DNA of 64,000 bases, taken from assembly GCA_029298735.1 (NCBI GenBank), contig JANSLP010000011.1:124001-188000 (forward strand), in the 5' to 3' direction. Of this stretch, positions 41,900 through 53,356 are shown piece after piece. The stretch's first letter is position 1. Each line of letters begins with the position of its first letter. The position numbers and the translations under genes were made by a program. Below the pieces are notes generated by a model. That model saw only the letters and a program-made list of their open reading frames with translations. It made no database searches and was not told the origin of the DNA. This stretch comes from Ophiostoma sp. CBS 140.51. Its lineage: Eukaryota > Ascomycota > Sordariomycetes > Ophiostomatales > Ophiostomataceae.

Positions 41900-43661
41900 C
41901 GTGGCAAGGAGAGTGAGAGGGGATGTAAGCTTGTGAGAACGAATGTGAAGCTGAAGTCAGATTGCAACCAGCTTGGGCTTGCAATTGGTGATAGTTGGAA
42001 AAAAGGAAGGAAAAAACCCGAGAGGGGAAACTGGCAAAAACACAGGAAGGTGCTGCCTGTATGTCGCCATCTACTGGAAGAAGGAGCAATCAGTCGGCCG
42101 AGATAGCTGCATGAGGAAGCTGCTTGGTAAGTCGGAGCTTCGCTATCGCTGACAGGGAAGGTACGAAGGACAGTGTGGATTGACAGAGGACAGCACTATA
42201 TAGCCATGTTTGACACTGTGTTTATACTGTACTGCATCTTGCTGCAGATAGCCTAGTAGACGCGGCTACGTGCAGGCCAAGCCGTTCATCACTGTCCGAA
42301 ACACATTTGCTCGATTCTATCAAGAAGCTGTTGAGGTGCATTTGAAGATTGTGAAAGACGCACAGGCAGACAGGCAATCGTTTATCTGATGCCTCTGTTG
42401 TCCTGGCAAGGAGGCAACTCATTTTCCGCTGTTTTGAACACCGTATCCCCACGTAATTCGCACGGTTTTCATACACATAACTTGCGCTTCATAATACAGT
42501 GCGAATTATACTGGGACCACCGTTTTGTTTCAGGGCGCCTCTGTTTCACGGCTGCAGAAAGCCAGGTGCAGCCGCCGAAATGAACACGGCGTGCACTTGC
42601 GTGCGTGCACCTCGAAATGGGACGGATTGCTAGGGTCGTCAACTGGCAGTGGCTGTAAATCTCAGGGGTCTTCCTCCACATATTCCAATATTAGTGGACG
42701 GCGAGGCGTTTTTCCTGCTCCTTCCTTGCAATCCCTCTTGTCGCTCCTGTCCTCGTCCCAATTCCAACGGTGGACGATAGACTGTGGACTGTGGACTCGC
42801 TTTCGCACTTGCCAGTGGACTCTTCGTCGGCTGCCCCTTCCCTGGCGTCCTTCCCTGGTGGCGTCCGCATATAGCAGGCCAATCAGCGAGCCACCTGCGC
42901 CTGCCAAAACGTACCGTGCGCCGCGTCACTGCCAGCACGGTACTGCACCAACTGCACTACAGTGGAGCGGCGCAAGCTGGCTCCAGGAGAGGCAGGGGCA
43001 AAGCCCGTCGCCGCTTCCAAATTGGGCTGCATTGCCCTTCGCTGGAAAGCTGACGGCAGGTGCCAGGGAGCCAGTGGTGGACCTGAACGGAACCTGATCC
43101 TGGCCTGTGCCTTCCTGTCCAGTGAACCAAGTGTTTTCCAGCGTGTTGTTATTTTCTGCAGCTGCATCTTTCGCATTGCCTCATTGTGTCTTTTGAGTGT
43201 CTCTTCTTTTGCTGCGTAACCACCACGACCCCGTTTGTTCGACAGCGGCCAGCGTCCCTCTTTTCGCTCTGTTTCTTTCTCGCTCACTCTCTCTCCGCCA
43301 TCAGCATCTTTCTTTTCGCTTTCCCTGCAGTCTCCCTGCGGCCTGGCCCCGGCTTGACGAATTGACCTGGCTAATTTAGAATTATCGCTACTTTACGACT
43401 AAAAAGCTTCAACTTCTAGCGACTTCTCGATCTTGACGCCCGCCCTCCTCTGTTGTACGACGGGCTGACGCCTCCTCCCTCCGTCTTCCATTCGAGCCGA
43501 CGAAGCAATTGTTTCCCTAGTGCGCCAGCGGCCGCCACCCACATCGCCCTGACGAGAACCGTTGCAGATAGACGCAATCCTCGATTCTCGATCCTCGACA
43601 CTTGACTTCCTTCGATACCCTTCCCCTTCTCCCCTGCGTATCCAGCTCGACGTCGCCCGTC
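41900..43661. promoter_or_regulatory. Divergent intergenic region, dipeptidase / Rgd2-like
   Basis: 1.76 kb between two divergent start codons. The last ~500 bases before 43662 are pyrimidine-rich on plus, as expected for the leader of the Rgd2-like gene. No ORF in this interval looks conserved. Confidence 0.5.
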
Positions 43662-46505
43662 ATGCCTGGCTTCGCAGATTCCTTCTGGTCCTCGGACTAT
43701 GCTGCAGGTAGGTACCCACCGCAGGGACGGTTCTCGAAGCGAGCAAGGCAGCTCCCGTAGTGAGACACCTAGCTAACGACCTTCTCTTTTTCTCTTTCGT
43801 CCTTTAGGCCTGGGAATCCTGTTCGGCAAGCTCCAGCAGGGCGTTATTGAGAATCGGCAACTGCTGATCGTATCACGGATGCGTGCCGAGGCCGAGGAGG
43901 TCTACGGCCAGAAGCTCGGCGAGATTCCATTGTCCGTCGACAAGGTCCAGGGCGGCTTCTCGCGCGATGATGGCGCCAGTGTGCGCAAGGCCTACGAGGG
44001 TGTCCGCACCGAGATGGAGGACGCCGCACGCAACCACCGTAAGATTGCCCAGAACATCCGCGACCTCGTCGTGAACCCCTTCTCCCGCTGGTGCGATGCC
44101 CACGAGGCTCGTATTCAGGACTGCCAGGACGAGCTGCAGGCGCGCATCAAGACCCACGACCGCCAGCTCGAGAATGTCAAGAAGCTGCGCAACAACTACT
44201 TCAACAAGTCGCGGCTGCTCGAAGATCTGGAGGAGGAGAACAAGCTCGCCTTCCAGGACCCCGAGACGAGCCCCAAGAACAACATTCCCGAGATCAAGGT
44301 CGAGAAGGAGGAAGAGCCCGAGGAGGAGGAGCCCTATGAGATCGGAGATGAGACCTATCCACCCGAGCAGGTCAAGAAGATCCTGTCGCACATGCTCAAC
44401 AATATCAAGATGGGCGAAACCAAGGTGCCCATCCTCGGCACCTACCAGAACACCTCGGCCGGCTCCGACATTGTCGAGTACCTGCAAAAGAACATGAACA
44501 CCAGCAGCGTCAGCTACGCCGAGCGTATTGGCCAGGACCTGGTCACGCACGGCTTCCTGCGCCTCGTCGGCAACGTTGGCAGCACCTTTGCCAACAGCTC
44601 CAAGATGTTCTACCAGTGGCGGCCTAAGGCCTTCCAGATGAGCGGCGTTCCCGAGAAGAAGGTCCCGCTGGGCCGCACGTTCTCGCTGACCGCTGCCGGC
44701 ACCGACCCCAACTCCATCGATTCCCCTGTCATCGGCACCGTCAACGAGTACCTCGAGAAGTGGAACGTGCTGGGCACCGCCTACCCCAACGAGACGCCCA
44801 GTGACCGCATGCGCCGCGAAGCCCGCGAGGCTGACGAGCGCTACAAGGCTGGTGTGCGGCGGTTGGATGAGCTGCGCTGCGAGCTGGAGGAAGCCATCTT
44901 CGACCACCTGCGTTTCCTAGAGCGTTGCGAACTCGACCGCCTCAAGGCGATCAAGACGGTGATTCTCGATTTCTCGGGCACGATCAGCAATGTCATCCCC
45001 AGCCTGCAGTCGACGGTCGACAAGCTGGTGCTGTACCAGGAGACCGTGCAGCCGCTGGGTGACCTGCGCTACCTGCTCGAGAACTACCGCACTGGTAGCT
45101 TTATCCCCAAGGTCGTGACATACGAGAACTACTACAACCGCGTGGATGAGGAGACATTTGGTGTGGACCTGGAGGCCCGCGCGCGTGCCGACAAAAAGCG
45201 TGTGCCGATTGTGGTCACGACTCTGCTGACCTACCTCGACCACCACTACCCCGACCTCGAGGGCGATGAGGCGCGCCGCAACGTCTGGCTGATTGAGGTG
45301 CCGCTGTACCAGGTGCACAAGCTGCGCGCCAAGGTCAACCACGGCAAGACGTTCTCACCCGAAATCCTCCAGGATTTTGACATTCCCACTATTGCCAGCC
45401 TCCTCAAGCTCTACCTACGCGAACTTCCTGGTATGTTCTGACCTCCTCCACTCCCCGTATATGTTTTTAGTAACTAACACATTTTCTCCCAGACTCCCTT
45501 GTTTCTTCCCACGTTTACGAAATTATCCGGACCATCTACCAGACACCCGCCGGCGAGACCCCCGACGATGCACGGCGCGTCCCTGTGCTGCAGCAGACGC
45601 TTTCGCAGCTGCGCCTGACGAACATTGCCACACTCGATGCCTGCATGAACCACTTTACACGACTGATTGAGCTGACGTCGGCCGACGAGACGTACGTGGC
45701 GGCACTGGCGACGACAATTGCGCCGTGTGTGCTGCGGCCGCGGGTCGAGAGCTCACTGACGATGGAGGAGAAGCACGCCTACCGCCTGGTGCGCGATCTG
45801 TTTGCGCACAAGGATGCCATCTTCTCGGAGCTTAAGCGCCTGTCGGCGCTGACACATTCGTCATCGGTTAGCCGGCCCTCAGGTAACCTGGCTGCTGCCA
45901 ATGCACCGGGTGGCGGTGGTGGGCCGGGAAACGGCGGTATCGGTAACCGCCCTCGCGCCATTAGTACGGACGAGAGCAACCGCAAGGCGCACATGGAAGA
46001 GCGCACACGCGCATTGCTCGAGAAGGCCAACGGCGGCCGCAGCCGCGCGACGTCACCCGCGCCCAGCCCGCGTGCCAGCACCCACCGTCGCGACCGTAGC
46101 ATTGGCGGTCCCGAGACACGTTTCCCGATCCAGACGAGCCCGACAGCATCGACAGAGCGCCACCGGCAGAGCATCGGCCCCATCCTGGGCGTCAAGCGCT
46201 CTAGCTTGGAGGTGCCGGGTGACGGCGCCGCAGCAGCAGGCACTACTGACCCGTCAGCCACGGCCGCCAACGGTGCACCTGGCCTTGAGGCCTCGGCTCT
46301 GCCTGCTGACGGCACCTCGCCCGGTTCCCCTGCTGACAAGCGTGGCAGCATGAACCGGAGCAGTGTGCGCTTTGTTGGCGGCCGGCGAATTGCGCCTGTC
46401 GCGGCTGGCGGTGCACCGGCATCGGGATCAGGAAGCGTCGACGAGTCGGGCAACCGCCGGCACTCACAGCATGCTGTGACGCTGGTCGACCGGCCGATGG
46501 ACTAA
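43662..46505 (+). CDS. RGD2: F-BAR/DEP/RhoGAP-domain protein (Rgd2-like)
   Basis: Three exons: 43662-43707, 43808-45430 and 45493-46505, with introns of 100 and 62 nt (GTAGGT and GTATGT donors, CTAAC-type branch sites, TTAG and CCAG acceptors). The product has 893 residues, starting MPGFADSFWSSDYAAG. F-BAR helices occupy ~17-165 and resume at ~340-470 (LRCELEEAIFDHLRFLERCE), with an acidic linker and a DEP domain (~223-295, VPILGTYQ to MFYQWRPKAF) inserted between. The RhoGAP domain spans ~470-660 and crosses the second splice (LRELP to DSLVSSH). The C-terminal 230 residues are disordered. This order is that of yeast Rgd2 and fission-yeast Rga8, which bind membranes and act on Cdc42/Rho GTPases in polarised growth. 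The usual RhoGAP GxxRxxG arginine-finger segment is replaced by VWLIEVP near residues 508-514, so catalytic activity is in doubt. Confidence 0.9.
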
Positions 46506-49500
46506 GGGGGATGACAGTGTTGATTGTGTTGGACACGATATGATGTTGGGCGCTTTTGTATTAGGACTGGTGAAAATGGCAAGAGGCGCACAGTAATGCC
46601 AACCGTGTTGCCTTTTTATGTCTTCTTTTGGATCTCGTTTATTTTCTTTTTTCTTTTTCCCATCTCTTTTCTTTTCTTTTTCATATGTCTCTTTCGATTT
46701 ACGTCGTACTTAGCTGGATTGAGTGTATTATGGTATGCCATTTTTTCTGTTTCTCACCATTTCTTACGATATTGCCTTGTCTTTTGAACTGCGTTTTCTT
46801 GTCTATGTGTATTAGACAGCCCCGTCTTTGGAAACACTTATTACCCCTGATTTAATGTTCTGTGTTGATCTTTCTTGGCTACATCAGGCTGCATCGTGTG
46901 TCTTAATTGTTGCTGTATCGACGGTATTTCACAAGAAGAGACTCACCACTGCCGAAAAAATGGGTCGCCAGGCCGACCAGCTGTCACTTTCATCACTTAA
47001 ACTATCGGGCTGACAATCCGAAGCCTTCCCCAAACCAATCCCAGAACGCCACATGCTCACGGCTGAGAAATGGGGATATTGGGTGCATTACGCCCTGTTG
47101 ACAGTTTTCGGCGTGTGAACGTCGTCAGCTCACTGGAGGCGGCCGAGAAGGCAGCGGTGAGGGCACAGGGTCTTGCAGAGGTGACGAGTCAAGCAGTTCC
47201 CCAGATCATATGTCAATTGTCGTCTACAACTTTTCACCGTAATGACTGTGATTATTCTAGCCGCTCATCGAATCCACCGTCTGTTTATGTTCATCTCTTC
47301 CTCTGTTCGGAACTCAGCCGCAGAAGAAATTAGGTCTACTGTAAGCCGATCACAGAGCCTTGTTCTGGTCCTTCGACGTCTAGATGTTCACACAGCTTTC
47401 TTAGGCTCATCTCTGGCACATCTGTCTCAGCGCATCTTCTTTTCTGTTTCTCCTTTTGGTCTCATGTGGCGCTGTCGATCAGGATTGTCTGGAGCGAACC
47501 GTATTAGTGAAATTGTGGTCAATCTTTTGGCAAATTTTGATTTTTGTGATTGTCTGCCTTTCTTTCTCTTTTACTTCACCCGTCCGTTCTTTTTTTTCGT
47601 CTTCTTTTCTTCCCCTCATGATGTGTCTGTTGTGTCTGCTGTGCCCCTGCCTTCTTCCGTTTCTGTTTCACAACTGCATCCTTTTTTTTTCTTTTGCTCC
47701 AATACGCTGTATTCCGGCTGTGAGCTGTCACTGTCCCTTTTGCATGCATGCCTGTCGACCGCCTCGTTGGCTCCTACAGTTCATCCTCTTTTCCCCCTCC
47801 TTCTAGTATTTTCTGTGTACAAGTTCATCCTCTTATTTCATTCGTATTTTCCGTAACTTCTTTTATTTGGCTATTCGGACACGCATGAAACCGAGCCACA
47901 CTCCAGCAGGATCGTGTGCGACGACATGAAGGAAGTGAAGGCATGTCAAAGGAAGAACGAAATCCTCGAATCATTTGCATGTGCCAGTCATTTTCTTGTC
48001 CTCACTATTTTGATTTCTCTTTCTTGCTGCTCTCTTTTTCCTCTTCTTTCTCTCATATTCTCCAAAAAACGCCACAATACACCAAAAGGCCAAAGCATGT
48101 TAGTCGGATGCAGACCGACCCGCCCCAGACGATGGAGAAGCAGAAACAAAACACAAGCGTAAAAAAAAAATTAGAAAAAAAGGAAATCATACAAAGTCTG
48201 AGAGCCTCTCAAGAGCTCACACAAAAAAAGCAGCGATTGCCTCTGATGGCCCCGATCTGGAGGACCCTTGTGACGTTTTGTTAGCTCCAGTGCTGGCGGC
48301 CCAGTTGGCCAGTCTCCGTCAATCCAGGCCTAGCCCAGACCCAATGTGACCAGGGTCCCATCCAAGGCCAGAACAACGCCGAAAAAGACCAAAGCACACC
48401 AAAAATTACACTGACCTCATAACACTTCAAATTGTCAAATTTGTTTGGACGTTTTGGCAAGTAATGGGCACAAACACCCCCTGGTCCGTGCTGTGTCGCG
48501 AAAGATGTCACACCTTTTTGTCTGTCGACACACTTTGCAGAGCTCCTTGCCCAAAACACAGCAAGTGATTGCGAAGGTGGACAGAATCAGGGAAATAGTC
48601 TAGAAAGAGGTTCATGAATGATGGCATTTTGGCAGTTTCCCAGCATTCTCCAGAGTACATCCATCGCTCGAAATCATCGCGAGATGAGGGCATGACGATG
48701 TCAACCACAAGCGGGAAATGTCCCGTCTTGCGCGTGATGCTGTGTGAACCTTGGAACAGAGTTTTTTTTATGCTAGCATCTTGACATTTGATTTTCTCTC
48801 ATGTTGTCAATACGTCGTCTGTCGTTTGTCGTCCGTCATTCGCTCCTTCCTCACTTTATTTCGCTTGCTGCTTCTCAATTTGATCATGGCCATCCTTGCT
48901 TCTTTCCTTCACAATCCTTTAAAGTTCAGCTCGGGATGGACCCACTCGCTCTTTCCTTTTTGATGCTTTTACGTTTTTGATTCTTTCCTTTTTCTTCGAG
49001 AACGAAGCATCTCCGTATTTTCTTCTTCCTCCGTCTGCTATTCGCTCTTTCCCTATTACGGCCTCCCCCCCACCAGCCACTCACTGCCGTATTGATGACG
49101 TATCATGCGCCAGCCGCAGTTCGGGTCGCGGCCAGGCATCCTCATTCTTTCCCAGAGTGATCCAGGCCCAGGCTCATCGCACTTGCCCTGTGCCCATGGG
49201 TAAAGGGGACGCGCTAGAAAATATTGTTTTTGCTTGAGCACTCCACTAAAAAAGGGAGAAAATAGAAACAAAGTGAAAATCGAGTGGAACAAAGTTGAGG
49301 AAACAGAACAAAGCTGAAAAAGCTAAGGAAATGAAGACCACCACAAGTCGACAAACTAACCACTGACCGTTCCAAATTAGCGACAGGCTTGACGGGTGCC
49401 TGTCGTGACCGGTCCAGGCACAGGAATGGCGCTGCAAAGACAAAGACTACTTTTCTCTTTAGCGACGATCTCGAGGAGAAAGACGAAAAAAAGGAGGCCC

Positions 49501-51075
49501 CAGTCCCCCAATCTCGACCAAAAGTACGATTACGTCGTAAGACGCGGGATGAGAAGCGCAAAAATGCGCCGCAAGACTCCCTGGAGGCATCCAAAACGGA
49601 AGACGGAAGCAAAATGAAGGCCAAAAAAAGAACTGGACAACCACGAGAGAACGAAACGCGGTGGAATCCATTCTTTTCGAGTGCTCGTCAGCCCGACCGG
49701 TAGTTGCTTGTCCCCGCCTTTTCTTGTCGTTCTTATTTGCTTTTTTATTCATTCTTTGTGCTCACTCTTAGAGTTCTCTCCCTCGGCTCTGGTTGGCTTG
49801 TCTTACAGTGGGAGAGTGGATGTTTCTTTTCCTGGCGTGGCAGTGTGAAAGTGTGCTTTGCAGCCTGGGGCACAAAAGGGGCCGAGTGAACATTTTGCTT
49901 TTCCTAGGCGACGGACGACTTCACGAGAAATACAGCGCCCGAGCAGTTTGTTTGCGCGTCGAGTGTGGCCGAGACAAAGAGACAACGCCACCAATCCACC
50001 GACGACTCGAACAACTCAAACAAGCCAGTGGTAGAGCTCGTGGCTGGTGGGCCTTGGCTACACATCACGGGCTGCCCGTGGGCAAGCTAGAAAAGCCAAG
50101 CTTTGAACAGGGAGGCAGCCCTGCGCTGTGACGACGATGTTGAGGACAAGGGAAGAAAACGAAGACGGAACGACAACCGAACAAGGCACGAGACTGGAGA
50201 CAGAAACAACTGCAGACGGCAGTTCAACCTGCAGTCCAACCTGCAGCAGTGGAATCTGCACCGTCTACGTCGACTGAATACCGTCCTGCAACTCTCTGCC
50301 CTCTGATGACGTCGCACCCCTGTCTCACAACCCCTGCTCGCCCTGTTCTTTGCGCTTGGACAACAGGAGAACAGCCTTTTTTTTGCAAGCTCCACCCAAA
50401 CAACCAAAAACCAGCGCCACCGTATTGGACCTGGGCCCACCCCTGTCCAGTGACGATGTTTGACTTTTCTCTCTCGCTCAGTCTCTCTCCTCGTCCGTCA
50501 CAATACTACAGCGTATTACTCGGCCAACATGGCAGTGGCTCAAGAGTGGGTGGACACATACGGAGTATGGAGTAGGGTGTGGTACGGCGCAGACACAGTC
50601 CTTGACAAGAGTACAAGGTACATGTACTTGCAGCTTTGCTACCTGTGACGATCGGCATCTTGTTTTTTCTTCTTTAATTTTTTGGTGCCCTCTCCTTGTT
50701 TTGCGTATTCCCCTTTTGGGACAAGGCCTGTTGCCTCCTACGTCTCCTTGTCGTTCGTCGTCTGCGTCGTTTGTGCCCAGGCCACTTGCCTGAAACTGTC
50801 TCGCGGTGACCAGTCTTTGGTTTTTCTCGTTACCCAGTCTCCAGTCTTGGCCTCCTCTCTCACTCGTCCAGCCGAATATATCTTGCCCGTCCGCCACCCT
50901 CCTCATCCCACGTTTTTCTTCTTTTCTTATTCATTCCATTTTATCATTCACATTCCACTGTCCTACATTGGTTCACATCCAGCCTCACACTCTCTCTCCC
51001 CTCTTCACTCTTTACTCTCCACTCTTTACCAACCTCACCAACCTCCCTCGTCTACTCACGACAACAACAATCACA
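46506..51075. other. 4.6 kb intergenic region; no gene recognised
   Basis: Alternating T-rich and A-rich low-complexity DNA. Frames of 80-200 codons here (for example 47242-47856) translate to Phe/Ser/Leu-rich noise. The last 400 bases before 51076 are C/T-rich on plus with CAACAACAATCACA before the ATG, a typical leader for the SUR7/PalI gene. No RNA gene or repeat array of note was seen. Confidence 0.55.
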
Positions 51076-51774
51076 ATGGCCCGCACTGGCTTCTTCCACC
51101 ACATCGGCAGCTTCCTGCTGTTCGCCGCCACCATCCTGCTGTTGGTCACGACCATCTCGTCCCCTGTTGTCAACGACATCTCTATGCTCAAGGTCGACCT
51201 GAGCAACTCCACCAGCGAACACCAGTCCGCCATCACCTTTGGCACTTTCGGTTGGTGCACCATTCACACCGCCAGCGGCCACGATGCTTGCTCGCCCAAG
51301 AAGATCGGCTACAACCCCTCGGCCGTGATTGCCAATGCTGATGGCACGGACAACTTCTCCAATGCTTCGGAGGACTCCACCAAGGCCCTGACCCGCGTCA
51401 TGGTCCTGCACCCCATTGCCACTGGTGTTGCTTTCATCGCTTTCCTGCTCGCTGTCGGCGCCGGTGTTGTCGGCTCGTTCCTCGGTGCCCTTGTCTCGCT
51501 TGTCGCCTTTGTCATTACTGCCGTCGTTCTCATTACCGATTTTGTGCTCTTCCATCTGGTCAAGAAGCACGTCAATGAGGACGGCTCGGGCTCCAAGGCC
51601 AGCTACGGTGTTGGTCTATGGCTGATCCTGGCTGCCGGCATCTGCCTGCTGCTCGGTACCCTGGTTGTCTTCTTCTCATGCTGCAGTGCCCGTCTGCACC
51701 GCTCGCGCGGCACCTCGAGCGGTAAGGTCGACCCGGCCTACGTCGCCCAGCCCCGCCGCCGCCGCTTCTTCTAA
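51076..51774 (+). CDS. SUR7/PalI family four-span membrane protein
   Basis: A 232-residue single-exon protein; the ATG at 51076 has an A-rich context (CACAATGG). Four hydrophobic spans are visible: ~10-31, ~110-133, ~137-160 and ~178-201. Between the first two lies an extracellular loop with NST and NAS glycosylation sequons and the family motif FGTFGWC at 55-61 with a second cysteine at 72, then KIGYNP. This is the SUR7/PalI (Rim9) layout: plasma-membrane proteins of eisosomes or of the alkaline pH-sensing Pal/Rim complex. The basic tail (PRRRRFF) is short. The usual PalI of filamentous fungi has a much longer cytosolic tail, so I call the family but not the specific pH-sensing role. Confidence 0.87.
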   Translation: MARTGFFHHIGSFLLFAATILLLVTTISSPVVNDISMLKVDLSNSTSEHQSAITFGTFGWCTIHTASGHDACSPKKIGYNPSAVIANADGTDNFSNASEDSTKALTRVMVLHPIATGVAFIAFLLAVGAGVVGSFLGALVSLVAFVITAVVLITDFVLFHLVKKHVNEDGSGSKASYGVGLWLILAAGICLLLGTLVVFFSCCSARLHRSRGTSSGKVDPAYVAQPRRRRFF

Positions 51775-53356
51775 GCGCCCGGCGTAGCAGGTAGACGTGT
51801 TACCACCACCACCAACAACATAAACACGCTTCGGCGTGCCGAAGAGATGGAGATGTCTGAGGACTCTCAATAATGACCGGTGTACGACCAAAAGACGAAA
51901 CCGCCTCGTGCGGATTACAACTTTCACGATCGTTTTAACGAATACAATGCGACCTACTGATTTAACAACTGCTTTATTTATCGTTACTTTTTCTGCTATC
52001 GAATTCCCATTTCTATCTATATGATATCCCATTCCTTATTCCCCCACATCTACAAACCCACCCATCAAATATGTACCATAATTAAAGATTTCAAGACTAT
52101 TAAATCAAATAACCCATGAAAAATTATCAAAAATAGCCAATTGCCGTGAACAAAAATCAAATGACAGCCAAAATTGCCGATGCTCCTTCCCAGAGCCCAT
52201 AAAATCAGCCTTGAAATTCCTCGGCAGATCGTCACCTCGATCTGTGATCTCATTGTACATTTAGTTCCATACATTGCTCTTGCACATCTGCACGTCCTTT
52301 CACTGATTGACACGCGTGTCGTTGAATATCCTGATGTCTGTCAGTTGTCCACCAGGATGAACGTTTGCAGTTTAGGATGAGGTGGAGCTGTCCAAAACGA
52401 GTGTGGAGAACCTACGACAGTTTCTTCCCTATTTTGCCAACAATGACGTCAGTGGGTCGCGGCCCAAGAAACCCCGTAGAGCCCATCTGGCGATGTCTAC
52501 AACCACATCAACACTCTCAAAGGCACTTCCTGGTTACGCTGCCTTGGCCCACGTTGAACTTACATCAATGATATTTTGGAAAAAGGTCATCCATGCGCAT
52601 CGACCGTGGATCGAGAATCTCGTATTTTCTTGCTTTCTTTTCGAGAGAGCATCGTGTGAGAGCGTTTAGGGGAGGGAGCCCACAGTTAAAAAGTACGCTG
52701 GATTCGTCATTGGAATGTAGGTATTGAAGAACTTGAGAGCGTATCGAAAACGGTAACAATGTCCATTTTGCGTAATGCTTTACATATTTTCTTTGATGAA
52801 AGCATTTACTGGTCGTTCTTTCCTGTCGTCGTCGTCTCAAGATGCTCCTGCCGTCCACGACGCCATCGTGACTTCCACGTGATCTCGAAAATGACAGCGC
52901 GTAGCGTCCCCTAACAGCCTGTCTTGGCAGCGGCAAGCCACGCTGTAGCGGATAGCCCGTCATCCGGGTGGCCCCTTCCTGCCAAAAAAGCCCAAAGACC
53001 CCAACGACCCCTAACAAAATTGCACTTGCCTCCACTGGACAAAGGGACAACAACGGGCACTACGCACTACTCCAGTCGCTAAATCGCGCATCGCTCAATC
53101 GAGAAGGAGCCGTATTATCATATCGCCGACGACCATCGGCCAACGTCAGCAGTTAACCCCTCAGTTGTAGGCAGCTGTTTACCAACTGTTGACATAACGA
53201 CGAGACGACCCGACAACTCGACTGATCGTGTGTATTCGACAGACAACAAGTCGAAGTCACGCATTCGGTCGACTACGGCAGTCTACTCAGACCCGAAGTT
53301 ATCGTCAATCGACGTCAACCCTTATCACCACATTCTTGCCACCTCCAAACCTCAAG
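51775..53356. other. 1.6 kb intergenic region with possible frameshifted relic
   Basis: After an AT-rich 3' region (51.9-52.15 kb), two adjacent open stretches on plus (52180-52380 and 52376-52669) read as protein-like sequence in different frames and would join by a single-base shift near 52375. They are described in the findings and not annotated as a gene. The 300 bases before 53357 are the likely promoter and leader of the molybdate transporter. Confidence 0.4.

Noticed and set aside
43873..44907. 344-codon frame antisense to the Rgd2-like gene
   Set aside because: A shadow of codon bias; the plus strand encodes the F-BAR/DEP region with valid splice sites.
49389..49703. Lys/Glu-rich 104-codon frame (KEAPVPQSRPKVRLRRKTRD)
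   Set aside because: Looks charged and protein-like at first, but starts at a TTG, lies in purine-rich spacer and has no splice-site or homology support.
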